This document shows positions 52,454 to 60,527 of a stretch of 64,000 nucleotides of DNA, piece by piece; the stretch's first letter is position 1; each line of letters opens with the position of its first letter. The notes below the pieces were generated by a model. That model saw nothing but the letters and a program-made list of their open reading frames with translations. It ran no database searches and was not told the DNA's origin. The DNA comes from Pseudomonas sp. LS1212. GTDB lineage: Bacteria > Pseudomonadota > Gammaproteobacteria > Pseudomonadales > Pseudomonadaceae. Location: contig NZ_CP102951.1 of the NCBI RefSeq assembly GCF_024741815.1, positions 5,625,346 through 5,689,345 on the forward strand. The letters run 5' to 3'. Made by a program: the position numbers and the translations under genes.

Positions 52454-52711
52454 TTAGCCAGCGACTTGACCAACGAAGGGGTTCGCAAAGGTGAAGAACA
52501 GGGCGATACCAACACCGATCATGGTTACGGCGTCGAGCAGACCGGCAACGATGAACATCTTGACCTGCAGCATTGGAACCATTTCTGGTTGACGCGCAGC
52601 GCCTTCCAGGAACTTACCGCCCAACAGGCCGAAACCAATTGCGGTACCCAGTGCGCCCAGGCCGATCAACAGTGCAACAGCGATAGCGGTTAGACCAACT
52701 ACAGTTTCCAT
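52454..52711 (-). CDS. atpE: ATP synthase Fo c subunit
   Basis: An 85-residue hairpin of two membrane helices: VGLTAIAVALLIGLGALGTAIGFGLLGGKFLEGAARQPEM, then MFIVAGLLDAVTMIGVGIALFFTFANPFV with the proton-carrying Asp in helix two. The loop RQPEM is the conserved polar loop. It forms the proton-driven ring. The residues at the ion site fit proton, not sodium, coupling. Confidence 0.97.
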   Translation of the reverse strand: METVVGLTAIAVALLIGLGALGTAIGFGLLGGKFLEGAARQPEMVPMLQVKMFIVAGLLDAVTMIGVGIALFFTFANPFVGQVAG

Positions 52712-52857
52712 CTTTCCTCCCGACTTTTACGTCGTATTGGTTAGGTTTTTTAGATTAAAGCGGTAAAGCAAAATCGTTCTTTACATCAGCCCTTGCGGAC
52801 TCTCGCTTGCCACCCTCCTGCTCGCGCAGGAGGGACACCAGACGCGCCAGGCGAGTC

Positions 52858-53727
52858 TTAATGGTTATCTTCGTGTGCCATCGACAGGTAGACGATGGTC
52901 AGCACCATGAAGATGAACGCTTGCAGGGTGATGATCAGGATGTGGAACACAGCCCACGCCCATTGCAGCACCACACCCAGGCCACTGAGCCAGAGCAGGC
53001 CACTGCCGAACATCACCGCGATCAGGATGAACACCAGCTCGCCGGCATACATGTTGCCGAACAGACGCAGTGCCAGAGAGATTGGCTTGGCGATCAGGGT
53101 TACGAATTCCAGTATGAAGTTCACTGGGATCAGCAGGATCTGCAGGAAAATGTTCTTGCTGCCAAACGGATGCAGAGTCAGTTCACCGAGGAAACCACCC
53201 AGGCCCTTGATCTTGATGCTGTAGAAAATGATCAGCGCGAACACCGAGAAGGCCATGGCCAGCGTTGCGTTCACGTCAGTAGTCGACACAGCACGGAACG
53301 GGATGTGCGGATCGCCGGAAATCATGATGGCCAGCTGCGGAATCCAGTCGACCGGGATCAGGTCGATGGCGTTCATCATGAACACCCAGACGAAAATCGT
53401 CAGCGCCAGCGGAGCGATTACCGGGCTACGGCCGTGGAAGCTGTCCTTCACGCTGCTGTCGACGAACCCAACCAGCACTTCGACGAAGTTCTGCAGACCG
53501 CCAGGCGTACCGGAAGTCGCCTTCTTGGCCGCCATGCGGAAAAGCAGTACAAAAATCAGACCCAGTGCCACCGACCACCCGAGGGTATCGACATGGAAAG
53601 CCCAGAAGCCCATTGCCTTGGCTTCTGCAGCGGAATGGGCAAAACCCCATCCGCCGTCTGGTAATTGACCGAAGGTCAAGTTCTGCAAGTGGTGCTGGAT
53701 ATAGCCCGAAGCGGTTTCTGCTGCCAT
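52858..53727 (-). CDS. atpB: ATP synthase Fo a subunit
   Basis: A 289-residue membrane protein: the essential Arg lies in AKPISLALRLFGNMYAGELVFILIAVMF, and earlier helices include VALGLIFVLLFRMAAKKA and PLALTIFVWVFMMNAIDLIPVDWIP. It forms the proton half-channels beside the c ring. The 146-bp gap to atpE contains no gene. Confidence 0.97.
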   Translation of the reverse strand: MAAETASGYIQHHLQNLTFGQLPDGGWGFAHSAAEAKAMGFWAFHVDTLGWSVALGLIFVLLFRMAAKKATSGTPGGLQNFVEVLVGFVDSSVKDSFHGRSPVIAPLALTIFVWVFMMNAIDLIPVDWIPQLAIMISGDPHIPFRAVSTTDVNATLAMAFSVFALIIFYSIKIKGLGGFLGELTLHPFGSKNIFLQILLIPVNFILEFVTLIAKPISLALRLFGNMYAGELVFILIAVMFGSGLLWLSGLGVVLQWAWAVFHILIITLQAFIFMVLTIVYLSMAHEDNH

Positions 53728-53743
53728 GTTTGCCTCAAACGCC

Positions 53744-54151
53744 CTAAGGTCTCGAAAGTCTTGTTTTCATCAGCAGGGGCGCGAACCAGCTGACCAGTTG
53801 GGTCAACAAGAAGACGCCGAACACTGCTAACGGCGCCAATGGCTTCACACCTGCAAACGTCAGTGCAAACAGCACTGCCGTCAGAATCAATTTGCCCGCC
53901 TCGCCGGCATAAAAAGACCGGACGATGGCTTGAGCTGCCCGGGCCCCGGTAAACCGGAATGCCCTGTAAGCGAAATACACATTGGGCAACCAGGCAATCA
54001 GCCCTCCGCAAAGGCCTGAATATCCACTGACTGCCCCGCGCCACTGCCACAACACCAACGCTGCCAACAGAACCACGATAAATTGAGTCAGCAGTACCGG
54101 AAAAACCGCCCAGCGATGGAAAGGCAAGCGGTTTGGCGTGCGGGTTTCCAT
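53744..54151 (-). CDS. atpI: ATP synthase assembly/accessory protein I
   Basis: A 135-residue protein with four hydrophobic helices: PVLLTQFIVVLLAALVLW, GLCGGLIAWLPNVYFAYRAFRF, GKLILTAVLFALTFAGVKPLAP, AVFGVFLLTQLVSWFAPLL. It is the first gene of the operon and helps c-ring assembly or magnesium handling in other bacteria. It is weakly conserved, as usual for AtpI. Confidence 0.9.
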   Translation of the reverse strand: METRTPNRLPFHRWAVFPVLLTQFIVVLLAALVLWQWRGAVSGYSGLCGGLIAWLPNVYFAYRAFRFTGARAAQAIVRSFYAGEAGKLILTAVLFALTFAGVKPLAPLAVFGVFLLTQLVSWFAPLLMKTRLSRP

Positions 54152-54300
54152 TGCAACTGCTCCTCGAAAGTCGACCCGCCAAATAGTAATAACTTGGCAT
54201 AATTTGTGCCGACAAAATGCGCGCAGAGTATAGGGGCGGATTAACCCCTATTCAACTGCCAGGTAGTGATTTCTAGTTGCACGCTACAACAGGAATTGTT
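54152..54300. promoter_or_regulatory. atp operon promoter region downstream of parB
   Basis: About 150 bp separate parB and atpI, both on the minus strand. It is AT-rich near 54180-54215 (TAATAACTTGGCATAATTTGTGCC), where the minus strand should carry the main atp promoter. No terminator with a good T tract was seen after parB. Confidence 0.5.
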
Positions 54301-55173
54301 TCAGCGGATGTGTGCGAGGACACCTTGCAACTCGTCCAGCGAGTTGTAACGGATGACCAATTGACCCTTGCCCTTTTGCCCATGGCGGATCTGCACCGCC
54401 GAGCCCAACCGCTCTGCCAGACGCTGCTCGAGCCGGGTGATGTCCGGATCGGGTTTGACCGGTTCGACAGGTTCCGGCTTGCCATTGAGCCACTGGCGAA
54501 CCAGTGCTTCGGTCTGGCGAACCGTCAGACCACGTGCGACAACATGTCGCGCCCCCTCGACCTGTTGATTATCCGGCAAACCGAGCAATGCACGGGCATG
54601 ACCCATTTCCAGGTCACCGTGCGAAAGCATGGTCTTGATCACCTCCGGCAGCGAGATCAAGCGCAACAGGTTCGCAATCGTCACCCGGGACTTGCCCACG
54701 GCATCGGCAACTTGCTGCTGGGTCAGTTGGAATTCCTGCTGCAGGCGTTGCAGGGCCACCGCCTCTTCGATCGGGTTGAGGTCTTCGCGCTGAATGTTCT
54801 CGATCAGCGCCATGGCGATGGCTGCTTCGTCAGGAACATCGCGAACCATTGCCGGAATTTTTTCCAGACCCGCTTGCTGGCAGGCACGCCAGCGACGCTC
54901 GCCGGCAATGATCTCGAAACGGCCGCTACCGATCGGACGAACCACGATCGGCTGCATGACGCCCTGGTTCTTGATCGACTGCGCCAGTTCTTCGAGCGCT
55001 TGCGGATCCATGTCCCGGCGTGGCTGGTATTTGCCGCGCTGGATCAGGTCCAGCGGCAGGTGTTGCAATTCTCTCTCATCGACCTGGGCAGCCTGCTCTT
55101 CGAGCGCACCGACGGTCGGGCCACTCAGCAGTGCATCCAACCCACGTCCGAGACCTCGTTTCTTAACGGCCAT
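54301..55173 (-). CDS. parB: chromosome partitioning protein ParB
   Basis: A 290-residue protein: GLGRGLDALLSG at the start, the ParB CTPase/N domain PLDLIQRGKYQPRRDMDPQALEELAQSIKNQGVMQPIVVRPIG with the GERRWRACQQAGL box, and the helix-turn-helix LTQQQVADAVGKSRVTIANLLRLISLP. The C-terminal dimerisation segment ends VIRYNSLDELQGVLAHIR. It loads at parS and spreads; a parS copy is at 34458. Confidence 0.97.
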   Translation of the reverse strand: MAVKKRGLGRGLDALLSGPTVGALEEQAAQVDERELQHLPLDLIQRGKYQPRRDMDPQALEELAQSIKNQGVMQPIVVRPIGSGRFEIIAGERRWRACQQAGLEKIPAMVRDVPDEAAIAMALIENIQREDLNPIEEAVALQRLQQEFQLTQQQVADAVGKSRVTIANLLRLISLPEVIKTMLSHGDLEMGHARALLGLPDNQQVEGARHVVARGLTVRQTEALVRQWLNGKPEPVEPVKPDPDITRLEQRLAERLGSAVQIRHGQKGKGQLVIRYNSLDELQGVLAHIR

Positions 55174-55182
55174 GCGGATTCC

Positions 55183-55974
55183 TTAAGTTGCCGGAGCAGT
55201 GCGTGGTTGACGACGTTGACGACGGACCATTTCACCGGCCAGGGCCAGATAGGCCAAAGCGCCACGCGATTGCTTGTCATAGGCCAGCGCTGGCATACCG
55301 AAGCTCGGGGCTTCGGCCAAACGGATATTGCGCGGAATCACCGTGTCGTAGAGCTGGTCGCCGAAGTGTTCCTTGAGCTGCGCGGAAACGTCGTTGATAA
55401 GGCTCAGGCGCGGGTCATACATGGTGCGCAGCAAGCCCTCGATCTTCAGCTGCGGATTGAGCAGCTCAGCAATGCGCTTGATGTTATCCACAAGGTCGCT
55501 CAGACCTTCCAGGGCAAAGTATTCACATTGCATTGGAATGATCACGCCGTCGGATGCAACCAGCGCGTTAAGCGTCAGCATAGACAACGAGGGCGGGCAG
55601 TCGATCAGGATGTAATCGTAGTTTTCCCGGATCGGCGCCAGTGCCGTGCGCAGCCGGCTCTCTTTCATCTGCATTTCCAGCAGAACGACTTCGGCGGCCG
55701 TGAGGTCACGGTTGGCAGGCAGCAGTTGGTAACCGCCGTGCTCGGAGAAGTGCATGGCCTCGGCCAGGTCGCATTCACCAATCAACAGGTCATAGACCGA
55801 GTTTTCCAGGGCATGCTTATCCACACCGCTGCCCATGGTGGCGTTGCCCTGTGGATCGAGATCGATCAACAGGACTCGGCGCTTGGTCGCAACCAGCGAT
55901 GCTGCGAGGTTGATACAGGTGGTGGTTTTACCCACACCACCTTTTTGGTTCGCTATTGCGAATACCTTAGCCAT
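55183..55974 (-). CDS. parA: chromosome partitioning ATPase ParA (Soj)
   Basis: 263 residues from ATG 55974. KVFAIANQKGGVGKTTTCINLAASL is the deviant Walker A, VLLIDLDPQGNATMGSGVD the A' region, and DYILIDCPPSLSMLTLNALV Walker B. It moves ParB-parS complexes. It is 9 bp upstream of parB and 18 bp from rsmG, one operon. Two exact DnaA boxes (55484, 55817) lie in the gene. Confidence 0.97.
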   Translation of the reverse strand: MAKVFAIANQKGGVGKTTTCINLAASLVATKRRVLLIDLDPQGNATMGSGVDKHALENSVYDLLIGECDLAEAMHFSEHGGYQLLPANRDLTAAEVVLLEMQMKESRLRTALAPIRENYDYILIDCPPSLSMLTLNALVASDGVIIPMQCEYFALEGLSDLVDNIKRIAELLNPQLKIEGLLRTMYDPRLSLINDVSAQLKEHFGDQLYDTVIPRNIRLAEAPSFGMPALAYDKQSRGALAYLALAGEMVRRQRRQPRTAPAT

Positions 55975-55992
55975 TCTTGCTTGTGTTCCCAA

Positions 55993-56631
55993 TCATGCCG
56001 TGCGGCGCAGTATCAGCAGATGGCGCTGGCCTTGGCAACCCGGTACGGCCAAGGCGTGTGCGCTATCGAGGTGGAAGTCCGCCGGTAATGCTACCAGTTC
56101 GTCGGCCGGATGCAGCCCTTTCATCGCCAGCCAGCGGGTCTGAGTGTCGCCCAGGTGCCGTGTCCAGTTGGTGAAATCTTCCAGGCTGCTGAACGCCCGG
56201 GAAACAATACCAGTGAATGGCTGCTCTGGTCGAAAAGCTTCGACCCGACTGTGGATAACTTGCAGGTTATCCAGTTTGAGCTCCAGCTTCACTTGGGTCT
56301 GAAAACGGGCTTTCTTGCCGTTGCTGTCCAGCGTAGTGATCTGCTTTTCAGGAAACATGATAGCCAGGGGAATGCCCGGCATTCCCCCGCCGCTGCCCAC
56401 ATCCAGCCAACGAGGGCTGTCATCGACGTGCGGCAGGATGCTCAAGCTGTCGAGCAAATGCCGGGACACCATCTCGTCGGGGTTACGCACCGCGGTGAGG
56501 TTGTAGGCCTTGTTCCATTTGATCAACAGCGCCAGATAGGCCAGCAACTGATCGTGCTGTTGTGCACTCAGCTCTACACCCATTTCCCGGGCGCCTGTGG
56601 ATAACTCTTCGCTGTGCTGCGGGGTAACCAT
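55993..56631 (-). CDS. rsmG: 16S rRNA (guanine-527-N7)-methyltransferase
   Basis: 212 residues from ATG 56631. LIKWNKAYNLTAVRNPDEMVSRHLLDSLSILP and the SAM loop WLDVGSGGGMPGIPLAIMFP are the GidB signature. It methylates G527 of 16S rRNA. The gene lies 5 bp after mnmG, as in the classic gid operon, and ends 18 bp before parA. Two DnaA boxes (56250, 56596) lie in it. Confidence 0.96.
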   Translation of the reverse strand: MVTPQHSEELSTGAREMGVELSAQQHDQLLAYLALLIKWNKAYNLTAVRNPDEMVSRHLLDSLSILPHVDDSPRWLDVGSGGGMPGIPLAIMFPEKQITTLDSNGKKARFQTQVKLELKLDNLQVIHSRVEAFRPEQPFTGIVSRAFSSLEDFTNWTRHLGDTQTRWLAMKGLHPADELVALPADFHLDSAHALAVPGCQGQRHLLILRRTA

Positions 56632-56636
56632 GGAAC

Positions 56637-58529
56637 TCAAGCGCTCTGCTCCAACTCGCGGCCTGCGCCGCGTTTTTTCAAATGAATCATCAACAGGGAA
56701 ATAGCCGCAGGCGTCACGCCTGGAATACGCGAAGCCTGGCCCAGGGTTTCTGGACGGGCCAGCCCCAGCTTGCTCTGGATTTCCTTGGATAAACCGGAAA
56801 TCGCGGCGTAGTCGATATCCTTAGGCAGTTTGGTGTTCTCGCTGGCACGCAAGCGGGCAATTTCATCCTGCTGACGATCGATATAACCGGCGTACTTGGT
56901 CTTGATCTCAACCTGTTCGGCGACCTGAGCATCGGCGCAGCCACCGCCTGTCACTTCAGCCAGGCCAACGTAGTCGATTTCCGGACGCGTCAACAGGCTG
57001 AGCAGGTTGTACTCATGGCTCAAAGGCGTACCGAATTTTTCGGCGATCGCCTTGCCTTGTTCGGTATCGGGGCGAACCCAGGTACTTTTCAGACGCTGCT
57101 CTTCCTGCTCGATGCCATCGCGCTTGGTGCAAAACGCAGCCCAGCGCTCATCGTCGACCAGGCCCAGCTCACGGCCTTTTTCGGTCAGGCGCAGGTCGGC
57201 ATTGTCTTCGCGCAGGATCAGGCGGTATTCGGCCCGCGAAGTGAACATCCGGTACGGTTCCTGGGTACCGAGAGTGATCAGGTCGTCGACCAGCACGCCG
57301 ATGTAGGCTTCGTCGCGACGCGGGCACCAGCTTTCACGGCCCTGCGCACGCAGTGCGGCGTTGGTTCCTGCCAGCAAACCCTGGGCGCCGGCCTCTTCAT
57401 ACCCGGTGGTGCCGTTGATCTGGCCGGCAAAGAACAGACCGCCGATAACCTTGGTTTCCAGGCTGTACTTCAAATCCCGCGGGTCGAAATAATCATATTC
57501 GATAGCATAGCCAGGGCGAACGATGTGGGCATTCTCCATACCGCGGATCGAACGCACGATCTGCAACTGCACGTCGAATGGCAGGGATGTGGAAATGCCG
57601 TTCGGATACAGCTCGTGAGTGGTCAGGCCTTCGGGTTCGATGAAGACCTGATGGCTTTCCTTGTCGGCGAAGCGATGAATCTTGTCCTCGATCGACGGGC
57701 AATAGCGTGGCCCGACACCTTCGATGACACCGGAATACATCGGCGAACGATCAAGGTTCGACGCGATGATTTCGTGGGTGCGGGCGTTGGTGTGGGTAAT
57801 CCAGCAACTGACCTGCCGTGGATGCTGTTCCTTGGAACCCATGAACGACATCACCGGAATCGGGGTATCACCGGGCTGCTCGGTCATGACCGAGAAATCC
57901 ACAGAGCGACCGTCAATCCGTGGCGGCGTACCGGTTTTCAGGCGACCGACCCGCAATGGCAGTTCACGTAACCGGTGTGCCAGGGCGATCGAGGGCGGAT
58001 CTCCAGCGCGACCACCAGAATAATTCTGCAATCCGATGTGGATAAGTCCGCCGAGGAAGGTACCGGTAGTCAGTACCACGGAATCTGCAAAGAAACGCAG
58101 ACCCATCTGGGTCACGACGCCACGCACCTGATCCTGCTCGACGATCAGGTCGTCGCAGGACTGTTGGAATATCCACAGGTTCGGCTGGTTTTCCAGGATC
58201 TCGCGCACTGCTGCCTTGTAGAGAACGCGGTCCGCCTGAGCGCGGGTTGCCCGCACAGCGGGGCCTTTGCGGTTGTTCAAGACACGGAACTGGATGCCGC
58301 CTTTATCGGTAGCAGTCGCCATCGCGCCGCCCAGGGCATCGATTTCCTTGACCAGATGGCTCTTGCCAATACCACCAATGGCCGGGTTGCAGCTCATTTG
58401 CCCGAGTGTTTCCACGTTATGTGTAAGCAGCAGGGTTTTTGCGCCCATGCGTGCTGACGCAAGCGCAGCCTCGGTTCCGGCATGGCCGCCGCCGATGACG
58501 ATCACTTCAAAACGGGAAGGGAAATCCAC
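56637..58529 (-). CDS. mnmG: tRNA uridine-34 5-carboxymethylaminomethyl synthesis protein MnmG
   Basis: 630 residues from GTG 58529; GTG 58532 is also possible, but GAGG spacing fits the second. The FAD motif is FEVIVIGGGHAGTEAALASARMG, with LSCNPAIGGIGKSHLVKEIDALGGAMA and GTFLGGLIHIG-type blocks following. With MnmE it installs the cmnm5 group on wobble uridine. Length is normal. An origin-like region lies directly upstream. Confidence 0.97.
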   Translation of the reverse strand: MDFPSRFEVIVIGGGHAGTEAALASARMGAKTLLLTHNVETLGQMSCNPAIGGIGKSHLVKEIDALGGAMATATDKGGIQFRVLNNRKGPAVRATRAQADRVLYKAAVREILENQPNLWIFQQSCDDLIVEQDQVRGVVTQMGLRFFADSVVLTTGTFLGGLIHIGLQNYSGGRAGDPPSIALAHRLRELPLRVGRLKTGTPPRIDGRSVDFSVMTEQPGDTPIPVMSFMGSKEQHPRQVSCWITHTNARTHEIIASNLDRSPMYSGVIEGVGPRYCPSIEDKIHRFADKESHQVFIEPEGLTTHELYPNGISTSLPFDVQLQIVRSIRGMENAHIVRPGYAIEYDYFDPRDLKYSLETKVIGGLFFAGQINGTTGYEEAGAQGLLAGTNAALRAQGRESWCPRRDEAYIGVLVDDLITLGTQEPYRMFTSRAEYRLILREDNADLRLTEKGRELGLVDDERWAAFCTKRDGIEQEEQRLKSTWVRPDTEQGKAIAEKFGTPLSHEYNLLSLLTRPEIDYVGLAEVTGGGCADAQVAEQVEIKTKYAGYIDRQQDEIARLRASENTKLPKDIDYAAISGLSKEIQSKLGLARPETLGQASRIPGVTPAAISLLMIHLKKRGAGRELEQSA

Positions 58530-58559
58530 CACGCACCTCGTGCCTGTTCTTTAGGGGTA

Positions 58560-59067
58560 AATAGGGATGGGAAATTGGGATAGCGGACAAGTATAGGGAC
58601 TTCAGCCCCTCTAAAGGAACCTTTTGCGCAAAATTTAACCAGCTGTGGATAATGACGATCAATAGAAATAAAGAGAGAAGAATTTATTAAAGCTTTGTTT
58701 TTATGTTTATTTCTAGTGAGCACCCTTTCTGTGGATAACGTTCTGTAGCCGTTATAGATCAATATGTACAGAGGTTCAAAAGTCTGTGGTCATGTGCTCA
58801 GGAGCGTTCTGGATAAGCGGTTTAAACCTGTGGATGAAACAGGTGGTTGTCCACAGGCGGGTTTATCGTCAGCTTTGAGGCCCAGTTATCAACTGAGCTA
58901 AGGCTTGGTTTTCCACAGGGCTTAATCCACAGGTCAGGGGCTGTGTGTAAAAAACGCGGACACGGCTACGCCACCGAGATGGAGCCATTCAATCTCGATG
59001 AGCAGGGAAATCAGAAGGGAGAAAACGCAAACCCCGGCTCCAAAGGGTGAGCCGGGGTTGTGGATAA
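58560..59067. other. origin-like region II upstream of mnmG
   Basis: A 543-bp gap with no gene. It has exact DnaA boxes at 58644, 58730 and 59059 and several one-mismatch copies (near 58806, 58829, 58849, 58910, 58923). The AT-rich stretch AGAGAGAAGAATTTATTAAA (58672-58691) continuing AGCTTTG closely resembles the one at oriC (about 63186-63212). Both are followed by CTGTAG-N3-TTATAGATC and TGTACAGAG blocks. A second origin of this kind was described in P. aeruginosa from memory of the literature; activity here is untested. Confidence 0.7.
59030..59059 (-). terminator. terminator hairpin after mnmE
   Basis: AACCCCGGCTC/GAGCCGGGGTT is an 11-bp stem with an 8-base loop, about 14 bp past the mnmE stop on the minus strand. 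The following minus-strand run TTGCGTTTTC is a modest T tract. Confidence 0.75.
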
Positions 59068-59072
59068 GAAAA

Positions 59073-60443
59073 TTACTTACCGATGCAGAAGCTCGAGAAG
59101 ATGCGTCCCAGCAAATCGTCCGAGCTAAAGGCCCCGGTAATCTCGCCCAATGCTTGTTGAGCCTGGCGCAGATCCTCGGCCAATAGCTCTCCGGCGCCGG
59201 CCAGTGTCAATTGCGCCCGACCGTGTTCAAGGTAGTTACTGGCCTGCTTGAGTGCCTCCAGATGCCGCCTGCGAGCGCTGAAGCTGCTTTCAGCGGTTTG
59301 TTCATAACCCATGCACGCCTTCAGATGCTCGCGCAGCAGGTCCAATCCCTGGTCTGCTGTTTTGGCACTCAAGGAGATGGTGACGTGGCCATCACCACAT
59401 TGCTCCATCGCAATGGGCTCGCCGCTGAGGTCGGCTTTATTGCGGATCAGCGTGACCTTGGCCGGGTCCGGCCGCTGTTCCAGGAATTCCGGCCACAGCG
59501 CGAACGGGTCGTCAGCCTCCGGTGCGGTAGCATCGACTACCAGCAATACCCTGTCCGCTTCGCCAATGGCCTTGAGTGCACGCTCGACGCCGATCTTTTC
59601 CACATGGTCGGTGGTATCGCGCAAGCCAGCGGTATCGACCACATGCAACGGCATGCCATCGATGTGGATATGTTCACGAAGAATATCCCGGGTGGTGCCG
59701 GCGATATCCGTCACGATGGCCGCTTCGCGTCCTGCCAGAACGTTCAACAGGCTCGATTTGCCAGCATTGGGTCGGCCGGCAATGACCACGGTCATGCCAT
59801 CGCGCAGCAATGCACCCTGTCCGGCTTCGCGAACCACTGTGGATAAATCTCCGCGGACCTGATCGAGCATGCTCAATACATGGCCATCGGCAAGGAAATC
59901 GATTTCCTCTTCAGGAAAGTCGATCGCGGCTTCCACGTAGATCCGCAGGTTGATGAGCTTTTCCGTCAGGTTATCCACACGCTGGGAAAACGCCCCTTGC
60001 AACGAACGCAGCGCATTGCGTGCAGCTTGCGCAGAACTCGCTTCAATCAGGTCGGCAATGGCCTCGGCCTGGGCCAGGTCGAGCTTGTCATTGAGGAAGG
60101 CTCGTTCGCTGAATTCACCGGGCCTGGCCAGGCGACAGCCGAGCTGCAGGCAGCGCTGCAGCAGCATATCCAGAACGACCGGGCCGCCATGGCCTTGCAG
60201 TTCAAGGACATCCTCACCGGTAAATGAATTCGGACCCGGAAAATAAAGTGCGATCCCTTCATCGATGACCTGGGCATCATCAGCCCGAAAAGGTCCGTAG
60301 TGTGCGTAACGAGGCGTCAAAGTGCGGCCGGTGATTGCGCTGGCAGCCTGATTCGCCAGAGGCCCGGAGATACGCACGATGCCGACGCCGCCGCGGCCCT
60401 GGGCCGTTGCGATCGCCGCGATGGTTTCACGGGGAGTACTCAT
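59073..60443 (-). CDS. mnmE: tRNA modification GTPase MnmE
   Basis: 456 residues from ATG 60443. The N-terminal THF-binding domain starts ETIAAIATAQGRGGVGIVRISG. The G domain has GRPNAGKSSLLNVLAG, DIAGTTRD, DTAGLRD and NKADLSG. The conserved C-terminal CIGK holds the catalytic Cys. It works with MnmG on wobble uridines. Two DnaA boxes (59838, 59971) lie inside. Confidence 0.97.
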   Translation of the reverse strand: MSTPRETIAAIATAQGRGGVGIVRISGPLANQAASAITGRTLTPRYAHYGPFRADDAQVIDEGIALYFPGPNSFTGEDVLELQGHGGPVVLDMLLQRCLQLGCRLARPGEFSERAFLNDKLDLAQAEAIADLIEASSAQAARNALRSLQGAFSQRVDNLTEKLINLRIYVEAAIDFPEEEIDFLADGHVLSMLDQVRGDLSTVVREAGQGALLRDGMTVVIAGRPNAGKSSLLNVLAGREAAIVTDIAGTTRDILREHIHIDGMPLHVVDTAGLRDTTDHVEKIGVERALKAIGEADRVLLVVDATAPEADDPFALWPEFLEQRPDPAKVTLIRNKADLSGEPIAMEQCGDGHVTISLSAKTADQGLDLLREHLKACMGYEQTAESSFSARRRHLEALKQASNYLEHGRAQLTLAGAGELLAEDLRQAQQALGEITGAFSSDDLLGRIFSSFCIGK

Positions 60444-60477
60444 AATCGTAGGCCTCTCGACATAAACGACAGATAGC

Positions 60478-60502
60478 AAAACGCCCCACGAGGGGGCGTT
60501 TT
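60478..60502. terminator. Rho-independent terminator after yidC
   Basis: AAAACGCCCC/GGGGCGTTTT is a 10-bp stem with a 5-base loop, with A and T flanks on both sides. It lies 25 bp past yidC and 35 bp before mnmE. A DnaA box at 60501 overlaps its edge. Confidence 0.9.
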
Positions 60503-60527
60503 ATCCACAGGTTAGATGATCAACCTG

